A stretch of DNA of 64,000 bases, from positions 1,584,501-1,648,500 of the forward strand of contig JAQGDQ010000001.1 in assembly GCA_030141605.1 (NCBI GenBank), in the 5' to 3' direction. Made by a program: the position numbers and the translations under genes. Positions 1-13,100 of this stretch are shown in pieces. How positions within the stretch are numbered: the first letter of the stretch is position 1; every line of letters starts with the position of its first letter. Source of the DNA: Tubiluchus corallicola. Its lineage: Eukaryota; Priapulida; Priapulimorpha; Priapulimorphida; Tubiluchidae. Below the pieces are notes generated by a model. It had not been told where the DNA came from. It saw nothing but the letters and a program-made list of their open reading frames with translations, and ran no database searches.

Positions 1-1780
1 ATCCTGTCTACAAGTGCGCAGACTGGTTATTTACCTATGGAATGTTGAATGTCTTTTATTGCTGTGCATGCTTTTTACAGGTTTTTGTCTATTACTTGTA
101 ACGGTATTGCGTAGGTTTCTCTAAATTATGTCTATTTAGCATTACATAAAAATTGGGATTTAATCTACTACAACTAAGCATTATTTTTTAAAATAACCTC
201 TAGCAACCGGTTTTCAGCATGGTGCACTATTTTTTAAAACGAAAGTTAATAAAAACAGGGTTCATTTTTATCGCCATTGATAGAATCCTGTAGTAGCATT
301 GCGTCTTTTCTCATGATTCGAATATATCTAAGGATTCTAGGTGTGACACTGTTTTTAGGGGCACTACCCTTAAACGTTAGTGTCTCCTAAATTACTATGT
401 GCAAGGGCTTTACAAACCCGGTATTTACAATTACGGCTTTGAGTAAAAGCTACTGTTTAGCGACCATGTTGTCGTTTTATTTGCGTATATTCATACTGAC
501 ACTGGAGGAAGCTCTCAAGAAAATCTGATAAAATAAAATAAATCTGGATACAATCAGAGTGAAATATCAGGAACGGGAGTGCCTAGTTACGCGTTCTTCA
601 TGGTTTTGGGATAGTGGCTTAATTAAATTAGCAAATATTTATTCGTTCCATTCCATATGTACTGTGTTGCACAAATTTGTCTCTGTAGTAGACCTGATGC
701 AGCCTTGAATCAGCTGCAAAGTATGTACACAGGAAGAGTAGAGTTGAAACAACCGCTTTAAAGCAATCTGCTTTCTTTCTTTTCTTTCTGGGCCATTCAG
801 GTAATCTGCTTAATTTATTAAATTGACTTAGAGTTAATTTAGCTATACTTCGTCATTGTTGTGGAGTTTAGGAACTAATCTTGTCTGTTTATATGTGAGA
901 ATTTAAATGCAGTACTGTTATACTTATTTTTACAACTGGATAATAACTCATCTGCTCTCTGTTGGCGGTGATTATTTTTGTGATTTTCACATTTCATTTC
1001 GCTAATTCTGTAAAAAATCTTTGCTAGAAACTGAAAGTGTATCCTTGTCACAAGATAAACTATTGCTTATAAGTAAATTAAAAACTTACCCTGGTTGCAA
1101 AATAAGAAAGAGTTACTTCCATAATTCTAAATAGTGACATCTGGAATAAAATTAATTTTCGTTATATCACGTAGTATATATGTTAACAAACCCAAACTTT
1201 AGCTTAGCTCTTTGGGGGGAGGAATAGCTAAGCGATTACATTGTGTTCAGTAAAGCTAATTAAGCCTGTTGTGTAGTGAGTAAATGGATGGGTGACCACC
1301 AAGAAAACGGCTTCACTTGATATACGTCTATTTTAATATTTACCTCGTCGAGCAAAGATGTATACACATGCGAAAGTGGATTAGAGCTGTAACTCTGGTG
1401 ACCCTAATTTGTTAATGTGTGCTTATCTTCCCCCACGATGGCTTGTTCAATATTACTAATATAGATAGCCAAGTTAACAGACTAATCACATTGATCATTT
1501 GATTCAGTCAGTAAAAACGTAATGCAGTCTGAAGCCATATTAAATAGTTTTACTTCGTGGCCACGCAGGATATAGACTGATGTAGATGGAAGAGATTCTG
1601 GGTCAACTGTCTAGTGTACATACAGACTTGGAAATCGATCATCAGGGTGGTTATGTGTCTTAAACCTGTAGACGCAATTTGTGTGGAACATGTAAATGAA
1701 AGTAACCACAAAGGATTCGAGAATCGCCCCAGCAATATTTTTCTTGCTCTTGTCTTTTGAAAAATCATTGCGCTATAGTC
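1..1780. other. AT-rich non-coding DNA, nothing recognised
   Basis: All six frames are broken by frequent stops and I see no conserved protein, RNA or repeat structure. It lies upstream of the RXR coding exons and could contain the RXR promoter or a non-coding first exon, but no signal singles one out. Confidence 0.5.
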
Positions 1781-1783
1781 TTA

Positions 1784-2278
1784 CGCCCGGTGCAGACATG
1801 CAACATTCAGTTGCGCAATTAAAAAGCAAAATTTGTAAATAACTGAAATCTATGAGAGCGCCCACAGACATGCAATACTATACTATAATACTCTAGTATA
1901 CTATACCATACCATACTATACTATACTACTGTACTATACTATAGTTTCTAAGTCTAGTTTCTAAATTTGTCACCCAATCTCTTAAAATATGGTAGCGAAC
2001 ACTGTAAGAGTCATATATATATTCACTAATTTGTTCTTCTCTCTTTTGTATGTTTAATGATGCCTCTTCATGAGACACTCTTCTTGATTAACTATTGTGT
2101 TTGGTTAAAAGTTGCGCAATTAAAAATACTTTGTCTGTGCGCTCTCAAGGAAAACAGTACCGGTTTCAGTTGCGTAACTAAAAGTTATAACTGCAGCTCC
2201 TCTCATTGACTTCATTTATTTACAAATTTTGCAACTTTTAGTTGCGCAATTGAAAATTGCATGTCCGCGGCGGGGACC
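1784..2278. mobile_element. Non-autonomous PIF/Harbinger-like MITE
   Basis: A 495-bp element bounded by imperfect terminal inverted repeats of about 80 bp. The left end starts cgcccggtgcagacatgcaa. The right end read backwards starts ggtccccgccgcggacatgc, and the two stay similar through a shared gttgcgcaatt block and a caaaatttgtaaata block. Both ends are flanked by TTA (1781-1783 and 2279-2281), the 3-bp target duplication expected of PIF/Harbinger elements. The interior has further copies of the gttgcgcaatt motif near 2110, 2170 and 2240, and a CTATA-type microsatellite at about 1868-1943. There is no transposase ORF, so it would need a partner in trans. The superfamily call rests on the TTA duplication and is an inference. 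Confidence 0.7.
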
Positions 2279-2281
2279 TTA

Positions 2282-4033
2282 GTCATTGGAATGACAAATG
2301 GGTCGAGAGTCACGTAACATCATTTGTTTTTATATATATATATATAATAATCTTTATTTGCCATTAAAAACATTGATAATCACTGATAAAAACTTTACAG
2401 AGATAATCAATCAGTGTTAGTTAATAAAAACTTACACTGCTGAAGGCAAATGCGTCAGTGCAATCTAAACTACTGTGCAGTAATGACGAATAAAATCAAA
2501 TCATTTTATTTCTTTTTCTTTGCAAAATAACCGGTCACAAATATCTAGAACGAATAGCCTGAATAGGGACTAGAAGACAAGTATACATGTTATGCCACTG
2601 TGTCAGTTACAAAGGAAAAAAACAAATATTACATCTATAAATGAAATACATAATACACTGATCTATAAACTCTTTTAGTATGATGAAAGTTATCTTGTTA
2701 TTATTGGCTATGACAGATCATGTTTCACAAAGTTTGTCAAGTTTTGCTGGGACGGCCATAGATTAACTGTGCATAATTCAGTGGGTTATCTTTTTCTATC
2801 TCTTTGCCAACTGATGATAAATGTTTGCCGCTTTTATTACACGCAATTATTAGCAATTGTGATATTATTAAGTCCAATTTTTGCTCGAAAATGCTGTACG
2901 ATCCACAAATGTTAAAAATTGTCGATTTGTTGCAAATTATTTTTCATTAGAACACACCAGTGTGTTTCCTAAATTGTTTTTCACTATCTGTCCTGCAATT
3001 ATTACAGATTTTTTTAATCTAGTTGTTTTTGTGTATATTATATCCTTGAGCACCTTGACGTCTGTATTTGTTTTCGTGGAACCTGGGAAAGTAAAGACTG
3101 ATAAGGCATTCGATGTTGACTGTTGCGCTGTCCTTTTTCGCAGAATGACTATTTCATTGAATGGATTTTTTTCGAAACGTTTTTGAAAGTGAAACTGAGT
3201 GGACAAATTGGCATCGCTACGCCTCCCCGCCCCCCTCCCGTCACGATTTTGTGTATGGGAAGAAATATCGCTAAAACACAAACGAGTCTTTGTACCAGTC
3301 AGAATAGTAATGAAGCATATTTAGTAGAGCAGTGGGTGTTTTACTGAAAAGCGAAAGTAACGAATTAGTAGAGTTCTCTAACCCCTCTAGATGAGACTTG
3401 TTCAAGGAAGCGTGTCGCGTGCAGGTCACTCAACCCCAGATGTGGCTACAAGCTCCGGTTTACTGCGAACTTGCCCACATACTGCTGACATCATTACTCA
3501 CCTCTGCAACCCCAGTGTGTCAGCAAGTTTGCATAGCTGTGGTCAAATGAATTTCTATGACTTGGCCTTCTGCGTATGGTAGAGCTGTGAAATAACCTTG
3601 AGAGCTTGTCCCTATTAACCAAGGAGAGAAGAGGACGACGTGGCAAGGACAAAGAAGTCGATTTAGTGTTGGAAACTTGGCAGTTTTACTGTGCGTTAAT
3701 TTCTAAATACACGCGTACTTAACGCATACTGCTTAATGCTGGGTAGGTGATTGATATAATTTCCGTGCTATTGGATACTGAGGTGATATTGGTCTGATTA
3801 GTCGCTAATATGTAGGAGTTTGAGTACCCTTTTACAATTACAACTAAGTCTGATCTGATCAAGTTGATGTATTTGTTTTAATGTCAAGAAATGTTAATCA
3901 CAAACTATTTCGCAACAAGATTGAAAGAATTTATTTAACCGTATAGATATGTGGTTAATAATATAATATTTGACACATGTGTTAGTCCCTGTTGTTGTTA
4001 AGAGTAACCAATTTTTCGTTGTTTTTTTTTCAG
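2282..4033. other. Non-coding DNA upstream of RXR coding exon 1
   Basis: Contains a short TA run at about 2331-2346. Next to it is a stretch that, read on the minus strand, resembles a non-LTR retrotransposon 3' end (an AATAAA-type signal followed by an AT tail, about 2340-2365). Frames of about 100 codons near 2.9-3.3 kb occur on both strands and match nothing I recognise. A long T-rich run (4021-4032) at the right edge forms the polypyrimidine tract of the next exon. Confidence 0.4.
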
Positions 4034-4105
4034 GTTATACAAATCACGTCAATAGCGTCAGGGAGGACAGTCACATGACCATGTACAATTTCCATATAAA
4101 GCAAG
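4034..4105 (+). CDS. RXR: RXR proposed first coding exon (ATG at 4075)
   Basis: A 72-nt exon between a strong acceptor (T-rich run, CAG ending 4033) and a GTAACT donor at 4106. The ATG at 4075 gives [10 protein letters not shown] and ends in phase 1, exactly what the next exon at 15428 needs: the split codon becomes GAG (Glu). Because it starts with an acceptor, a 5' non-coding exon should lie upstream. If this exon is not used, translation could start at the ATG at 15451. N-termini of RXRs are poorly conserved, so similarity cannot confirm it. Confidence 0.6.
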
Positions 4106-7100
4106 GTAACTAAAAAAATTACGATATTACGTTAGTAACATTAGCTTTAGATTTATATTTGCTTGCCTGACCAGTGCTTGGTTCGTCGAAATGCCGGATA
4201 ATTAGAGTTAATAGTTTCATCGCCACTCTGGACCAAATTAAGCACACAGACAGCCAGAAAGAGAGAGATAGAGTTTTCGAAACTTGCCGAATGGGCCTGT
4301 AATTTCCTTAACATTTCTTTGTCATCTCCTTAGGGACAAAATTTTCGTGCTCGTTTCATGTGGTAATTTTACTTGAAGAAGAGCTTCAGGATGATTTAAA
4401 CATGTCTAGATACAATTTACATACATGTAAGAAGAATATGGAAACTTGTATTGAGATAGTTAATGCCATGAGTAGCATGCAAATCACGCTTCTTCTGAAT
4501 ACCTGTTTTATTTTTCATGTTTTCAAAATTTGTCTTACATAAGCAGAGGGGTGTATTTTTGGTCAAGGCTAAAACATGTGGCATTTGCAACTAAATTGTT
4601 TTCATCTAAATTCAGTTTTGCCAACTGCCCTCTAGCCATTTTCTGTGCACGACCATAAGTCCATAAGATTTTGTTTAGGAGTACAGTTTAGTAAACACAG
4701 AGAAGTTTTTACTTGCAGATCCAGCAGCCTTAGAGTAACATTTGTTATAATAGTTCTAGTCTCTCAAATCACTTAGTTAATAAAGTCATTTTAATTGTAA
4801 GTTGAGTTCACAGATCGTGGTGTCATTTTTAAGCAATTTTTAACTGAGTATCTGTGCTCTCTAAAAATGGTTTTATTTAGATTCTCATTTGTATAGGTTC
4901 CATCGTATTCTTGTTTCACCCATTCCTTCTGTTTTATAAATGTATAAACAAAGCAATTGCTGTTTGAAATGTTCGCATATTATTGACTATTCGTTTGAGG
5001 TTAATTTATTAGTGCTTTTTTACCCTATTATAGTCACAAGGTCTTAAATAATTAGTTAAAATGCTCTTGCATTGCTATTTCCCATCGTTAAAAACGAGCT
5101 GGAGTATTAAACAGTGTGGAACGTTTACACGTTGCACATTATTATAGCCCTGTCCGTTGGTAAATGTTATATCAGGTTTTTGATGAGAAACTGTTTCACT
5201 TATACATTCCTTTAAGGGAAAGAGCAGCGAAAATTAAACATTGGAGTATGTTTTAAATATCTGCATACTTATTAAAGTTGATTAGCTAATAGCACTCTTA
5301 CTTATTTGAAGGGAGGGATTAGTAGAAAAAATTCCTAGTACCGTTAAAACGTAAAAATGGTCGAGAAACTAGCCTGACGTCAGAGACCCACGAATCACAA
5401 TCTCGATGAACCTCTATTATTTAATGAATTTCTTCTGTGCAAAAACTACAGCTCCTATATTTAAATTGGCGTGTAGCTATTTATATGATCTACCTGAGAT
5501 TTCTTAAGTTCAGTAGACGCCCAACTATTGAAATATGCGTCTAGTATAGATTACTGTGAGAGATAATCGTAAATTTACATCTTGGCTACAGTAAATAACT
5601 TACTCCTAAGGTGTTTATGCGCTTGAAATACTCGAATCCTTAATGGATGTGCACCGGATGGACGCTAATCTTTCTCTGTACAACATGTGCACATCACGTA
5701 TTGTCTGGCCAGCTGTTTAGCTGGAGAACACTGATAAACAGGTAAAGCTGGCTGATTACCCCAATTTTTGTAACTAAAAACGAAATTCGCGCGTACAGCA
5801 GCATGTGGCCTCTACTGATTGAAAATGCTTGCTTAACCGTCACTCAAGAAATTTATACGCTAGTTTGAGCTAGAAGCAACTGCATTGAGAACTTTCACTT
5901 TTTTCATGTATGTCTTGAGCTGCAAATATTGTTTCCCTGCATTGCGAGACATAGATTAATGTGTGAGCTAGAAGCCATACAATCCCGTAGTTGTTAAGTT
6001 ATCGATTAGCTTATCAGAGCAACCGTGACATTCTCAGGCGTATTTCGCCTGGCACGAATTTTTTAATCGTGCATCGATCGCCGTGGAAAAAGTTGGCAAA
6101 ATTTTCTGCGCCTGTTGGGAATAGTGAGTTTAGTGAACTTGTCTCCGAATCGCACTGAATCTGATGTCGGTAAACTTTGTTTTTAATCATCGTTGTGTGC
6201 AGCCAAAGTTCAGTTTGAAAAGTGCTTGAATTCATATTGACAGATATTGATCGAGTACAAAAATTGATTTGTAATTCAGCAATCACTGAACTGACTGTCT
6301 TTCCGGAGAGGCTGTCACCTTTGACCTTCTGACGATCACTGGTCCCGAAGAAGAAAATCAAAGATAGAGTACAAGTGTTGAAAAGATTAGGGCGGGGAAT
6401 CCCAAATTACAGTTTGAGAAGAAAGATGCATAGGCATTGCATTAAGCAGTAATTAGTAATAATTACCTACTCATGTTAATAATATGAAAAAAACTTACTG
6501 GCGCCTTGGGAGTAGATACCTAACATGATCTGACATTTTTAGTCTCCTAAGACTGCGCTGTCTGAAACAAATATTTAGTAATTTGAGTTCATTTTTAAGC
6601 ACAATTAAGATAGCTCTGTTTTTCTTTGAATGGTGGGATTGATGCTCGTTTATTTTTGGTTCTTAATTGAGTTTGATTGTATTTTATACGTCTCGTTTGC
6701 TAGATTAATTATATCTTTATGTTGCTTAGTAACAGCACAGGCCTGTCAAAACGCTTAATTCTGTGTCTGTTTGCGATTTAAGTATTAATTTTAAATTTGT
6801 TTTGTGATTTAACTATAGACCACCGATTTGCTCAGAAAAATCGGTGGCAGAACGCAATTCAAGCAAATCCAGACACCTTAATTAGCATTACTAACCCGAT
6901 GTTTCTCAGAACTATTACGAATGTTGCCAAACGTATGACTCTTTTAACACCTGTGGGCGGGTAAACTATTTCCTCTAGGAACAACTGAATGGGGGTTCAA
7001 CAACCTTTTATGCTTTTTGGGAACCGTATCCCATGTAACCTGGCTTGTCACATACTACTTTGCTTCAGGAACCTTATATTTGAGACACCTTTTGGTAAGC

Positions 7101-10100
7101 GCATTATCAATTGATTTTTAAATTTATTAGGTGTCTTTCATTTCTTTAGCAGTTCATTTTACAAATTGTTTCGCATAATCAAATGATTGCCTATTTGTTA
7201 AGGTCTTTAGCCGTTAGCCGTAATAATGAACTAAAATTCTCAACCCAGCAGTGATCAAGTTGTAGCTTCTTAATTTGTTTATATCCCAGCGTTTAAATTA
7301 CTGAAGGGGCAGAATGAAAGCATCGCCTACAGTAACTGGCCAAACTCTCTTTCTATGTGAAATTTCACTAGCACAGAATCGTCTTGCTCATATCTGGCAG
7401 TAGGCCAATAGGAAATCTAAGCAAGTTCTCTCTGGGTGCATTGACACTGGGAACCTGTTCTGGAAAGGAAAAGCAGTGAGATCAACTTCGCCTGCAGCGT
7501 TGTGAGAAGGATTGGTAGGATCGCGAAAATAGCAATAGCCCTGCATGGCGTGCATGCACAGCTGCACCTATTTTATACTCCGCCACACGCGCAACTCATT
7601 CTGAGCTTGATCCCCGATAGTTCTTGTTCGCGCGCCGCCGTTCCCTGGGGAAGAGAATAAATTTATGCTGAAGTCCAAGGTTATAGATTCATAAGGTGAA
7701 CCGGACACGGTTGTTTCAATCCAGAGAAATCTGTACGGACAGTATCATTAGCATAACACCACTTTGTTGATTATTACCACTTTTTATCATCAAAAGTAAA
7801 AAATCCACAAAGTTCTGGAAGAAGTGAGTCATCCTACTATCATAAGCACCCCCAAACCCAACTAACACACCTGTTTATTAAAAAGGCACCTTATCTGCGA
7901 TGATGGTAACGCAATTTGCTATTTAGGTGTTCTGTGTTCAATACTAATTTTTTTTTTTTTTTTTGGTTTTGTCGGTTTTTGCTTATTCATTTTCGATATT
8001 TTTCCTTTTTGCACACAAGGAGGAGCAATCATTTCTTGGCTCCCCTTAGTATATACTACATAAGTTACATATACACGGTTTTGAACATATCGAACTAAAA
8101 ACTTAAATAGAGGAATCATTATTATTGACTAATCAAAAAGTACTGTAATATTTTTGGCTGCTTCATTGTAGTATACATTTATGTAAGTATCACCTAATAG
8201 TTGGCTTAATGAGTTTATTGCCAGTATACCAACATGCCAGTATTTTTCTTTTTTCTTTTTTGTACCTGCCTTTCTTTTTTCTAACGATTTCTTTCCTACT
8301 TTCTCAAATAAGTATATGATGCAGTCATAAATTTATAAGCATATTTGTTGTTTCAAAGTCTTCTAAACATTCCTGCACTATGGAAATATATTTTTTAATA
8401 ATCATTCTGCTGGGATAAATACGAATAACAGCACAATAATCGCAATATTCTGTTGTTTTGTAAGGTATAACTCTGTTAATTTGCTCATAGGCATTCCACA
8501 TACTTCAAAGCATTTCTAATGATTCATAAACGAAGGCCTTATCTCTTTTCTTAAGTGTCATAATAATAGCATACTTGGGATTTGTTCATCGTCGCATTTG
8601 AAGGAGCGACGACCTCGAGGATTCATTGTCATCCTCAACTTTTAGCCCGAAAAGGAACTAATTTCGTGTAGATTTGCTGTATGTCGACAACCCTGAGAGG
8701 ATAAAACTGCAGTCAAAGTACTGTAGCACTTTTTTAGGAATGTTTGTTCTATGGCTTTTATTTGCACTTGTCATATATGCAAACCACAATCAGTTTTCGC
8801 CGAGGATTTTTTCTCCTCTGAGTTGACATTACAGTGAGGTTTTTGGTGGGGCTAGAGAAAACAGGAAAACTAGTTGGCAGATCATGGTCTGGAAAATGAG
8901 AACGAATTTTGAAGGTATTTGTTCGATACGCTGTTATAAAAATAGCGTAGTGCATTATTTTATGGCTGCTGACTAGGCCTCATATCAAGCATTTTTTCTA
9001 GTTTTGGGCCTATATTATTTTTTGTAGTACGTAATGACAAAATTGACGTGTGACGGGGTGTAGCTGATTGATGAAAGGATTTCTATGCTGTTCTATAAAT
9101 AACAATTCTACGTATCTTAAAACCACAGTATTTCTGTAGTGTTTCAATAGTCTTATTGTTCGTTAGCTTGTTTGTATGAAGTGAAAGTTTTAACAACGCG
9201 TGTGGTTTGGCCTTCCCGTATATTTCGCATATACAAGGTCACTTAATTATTTTATTAGTGAATGAATGCGGTCGAGGTATGCACACCTATTTACATTTTA
9301 ATCGGCGTTGCTAACGTCAGCAAGTTTTGTTGGTTTTGGCACTCGTACAAGTATAACAAACAGAGTTCGTTCTTATTTTTCAGATAAAATTTGACAAAGT
9401 TGTGTAATATACTTGCCAGACTGCATAGCTATTTGTGCGTGTGTGTAAATTGCAGTCCCAAAAAGAACTGTTTTTATCTGTAATAGAGTGCTGTTATATG
9501 GATATATGCTACATCATGGATTGTGTTAATCATGTCGTACCGGTTGCATTATATTTACCTACATTGCAACAGCAGACGTATAGTAAGCTCTATAAGTCTT
9601 CTGTACTAAGTATAATACTATAGAGATGATTTTTCTATACTTATTAAATTGTAATATTCTGCAAGTTTGATTTGAAGCCAGCAAACTGGAAACCAACTAT
9701 CAATAACTAAAAAATCCTAACCAATAGAATTTTTATATCCGTAGGTTCATTTGCAACACCCCATGATATATTTTGTTTAGTACGTGTAGCTTCCAAATTT
9801 TGGGGGTTGAGTGATAATAAGCCTAATAGGCCAATTTTACTCATTTGAATACACTTCACATCGCCGACGGCTGCTCCTAAACTATGCGCACCATTTCACT
9901 GTCATGGGGTGCCTAGGCACATAGGGTGCTTAGGCAAGATCAGGCTTTTAAATCTGCACGAAGGCCCACATCGTATCACTTCTTGGAACCATTATTATGA
10001 CGATCCTATTGATTTGTTTGGCCAAAGGTCATTGTAGGACATTGTAGTGCATCTGCATGGGCCAATGACAAGTGCCATGTAATTTCCAATATCTGCAGGA

Positions 10101-13100
10101 ATAAGCCGCGAACGTGTAATTAATGACCTTCTGTTTCTTTTTTCTTTAATGTTATAGCAAATGTAATAAAGTTGTCTTACTTAAAGATAGTTATAGATAC
10201 TTGTGCACCAATGCTAAACATTCCAGCTTTCAAACAATTTCTTCCTGTAAAAGCACCCAGGGTCCATTGCAACAAATTGTGTCCAGAGCAGGATACGTAG
10301 TTTACTAGGCCAAATTTGCGAAGACAAGTGGGTGTTAAAAGATGCACATAATGGCGTGATTTAGTTTAGCGCGTGATAAGAAATGTCAAGATGTTCTACC
10401 AACTTTTCAGTTGTACAGTTGAGCAAGTTTTCTTGTATCGTTTTTACGAAGTTTTTTCTTGCAGAAATTTTCTTACTGACTGTATAGAGAGGTTTCTAGC
10501 ACGCGACTAAGCCAAATATTAGAAAATTTCTAAGAACTTAGGCGTTTGAATTGTACAAATTTATATGCGAACAGTATGTGAACACTGTGTAGTTCACAGT
10601 GTGAAGGCCAGTTCACATTCTATGGCATATGGTTTAAGTCTTATGAAGATTTGCTTGTGTTATTTATTCCAAAGAATTTACAAGTTGCCGGAATTTAGAC
10701 GCGGGGGCGAAAGCTTGGCCAGCTGTATGTATTTTCCCAACAGCAGCTGTTGACCATATTTTTAGTCAAGTAAAATTACGTAATAACTGTCGCGTGTCTT
10801 ACAGTTTTCTGTCCCTTTAGTATTTCTTTTCAAAAACAGTTTTATGTGATGTTTCACTACGTATGTGTGCACAGTATGTGTGCTTAGTGAATGTTGTATG
10901 CCAGAAGTATCATGCAATAGAATTGCAAAACACAAGTAGAAAAAGTTCTTATGCTTTACAAAGTGGAATAATGGTCCACGGGCGGACGCGGTACTATAGC
11001 TTCAGTGCAGTGTAGGAGTTTTCTAGCATCCTTCATTTTCATTGATTTACTTATTTAAATTTATTGAATGACGGTACACACCTACGATTAATTAAATTTT
11101 GATGCCAAACTTGAATGACCGGAAATGTGAAAAAGTTCGAATATCGACTGGATTTGAACCAGGGACTTCCTCTTTACAAGCAGACGCCTTAGACCACTAG
11201 GCTGGCAGTTCGTCAGTCATTTAGCCCAAGTTTCATCAAATTGGTCAACGCTGGTCAACCAAATTGAAAAGGCTGAATCACAAAGTCGCTGGTTCAAATC
11301 TAGGCTGTATTCCAACTTTTTTACATTTCCCGTTTTTCAAGTTGGCATTAGTTGTGGCTTTGTTACTTTGTACCATCATTAACAGTAATCTTGACATTAA
11401 GATTATAATAACTCAGTTTTTTTAAATTTATGCAAATTGAATTTTCGGCGTAAAAATACTGATACATATAACAACGGCAGGTATTCCCACGCGCATACAA
11501 ATGTAAAAATCAAGTGTGAAGTCCAAACAGGTTATATTGAAAATTTCGCCTGCAATTTCATACCGAGACTGAACGTATGAATTTGCAGCTTTTCAGATTT
11601 TTCGTTAAGTTAATAGAAAATTTATAGTTGACAGAATATTAATTCATTTAATAAAACAGCAACCTTCATACTGTAATGTGATAGAGAGTGCACAGGCGTT
11701 ACAGAACAATGTACATAATATTATTTGTGATAAAATGGACTGATGTCGTACACTGGGTAATGTCGGATATTAAGCTCCAGGCTTTACTAAAGGAGAAGGA
11801 AAAACAATGTCTATACCACTTTGTTATTTTTAGTAAAGCCTGAAGCTCATTGTCCGACATTAGTCAGTGTCCAACAATAGGCCATGACTGGTATCAAAAA
11901 TGCATCACGTTTGTGGTAAAACTAAAATGCAAATTTTTTACGGGTATTTTGACGTTTGCTCTGCCATCAAAGTAAGAATAACTCATGGGGCAGATAAACG
12001 CAACCTACCACAAAAGCCATGACAGCGTGTTGTACACGACAAGCGGTATCAGATGCGTTCGTTCAATGCTGACCGCTGAATGAACTCACTTTGCAGTCAT
12101 GATGTTGAGCGCGCAACGAAGGCCGTCGGATTTTATACGTGAATGTAGAAGTTTATTCCAACAGTGCATTGTGTTTGGGGTAAATTTGTCTGCTTGTTTC
12201 ACATGTCGCTTGCGTACATTAGTGTCTTTTGCGTCGCACAGGACACATTTTGTTTCCTCATTCCTTGGTAATTCGTGTTCTTGGTGTCCCAAATCTAATG
12301 TAGTTTCCTGTAACAAAAACTTCTCTTTTAGAAAGTCTCTAGGTATTTCTAGGACGACTAAGTTCTAGCAAGAAATAGCATTCTTTCTCTTCAGTTTTCG
12401 TAGGATGCAAAAGCATATCAGGCACTTTATCTGTAACTTTCTAACTTACACGTAACTTTATCTCGCCAATCAGTACCGCTTGTGGTGTTTAATTTCGTCA
12501 GCTTCTTTCACTGTTCTACATGTCTGGCCTTATTAACCCAACCGCATATTAACCCTTTGAACCTCAATAAACGCTTTCGAACCAAGCTTCCTAAGAAGAG
12601 CTTGCCCCCATTTATATATCGAGATCAATACATCATCATCGATTATATGATATTCTGTGCAGAAATTCTAGCTCATGTATTTATGTCACTAGGATCCATT
12701 CTGGATAACCGCGAGATGACCTCGACGTATCGGTGTCACCGAGCCGGTCTTCTGACAACTTAACTCTTTACTATTCTGGGAACACCCAAAATAGATCGCC
12801 TACACTTACATCAGCCAGACAAACTGGACACTGGTTGCCCTTGACAAAATTCGTATAATTACTTTATAACCTTAAGTCCATATAGATGGATAAACGAAGA
12901 GTGTCACTGCGTAACCGAATTCCATCTTTGAATTTGAGAGAGATAATAAGTGACAGGAACATTCATGAATGTAAAATTTTCATAACTATTGCAAAGGAAG
13001 TAAATGTGAAAAAACTATTAGAATACCAATAACTAATGTCACAAATATTAATCTGCATAAATCTCCTGTCTTCTTTTTTTGGTAAAATATTATTGTAAAG

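Noticed and set aside
2937-3281. 114-codon minus-strand ORF with an overlapping 101-codon plus-strand ORF
   Set aside because: No recognisable domain, overlapping frames on both strands, no splice or start context. Probably chance.
6014-6361. 115-codon minus-strand ORF in RXR intron 1
   Set aside because: Composition and sequence match nothing known, and no promoter or splice signals frame it convincingly.
7480-7650. GC-richer patch as an RXR promoter
   Set aside because: No first exon with a suitable donor next to it, and only a weak TATA-like motif; kept as a remark in the intron entry.
12099-12368. 89-codon plus-strand ORF opposite the candidate exon
   Set aside because: Less protein-like than the minus-strand frame and without flanking splice sites in its own orientation.
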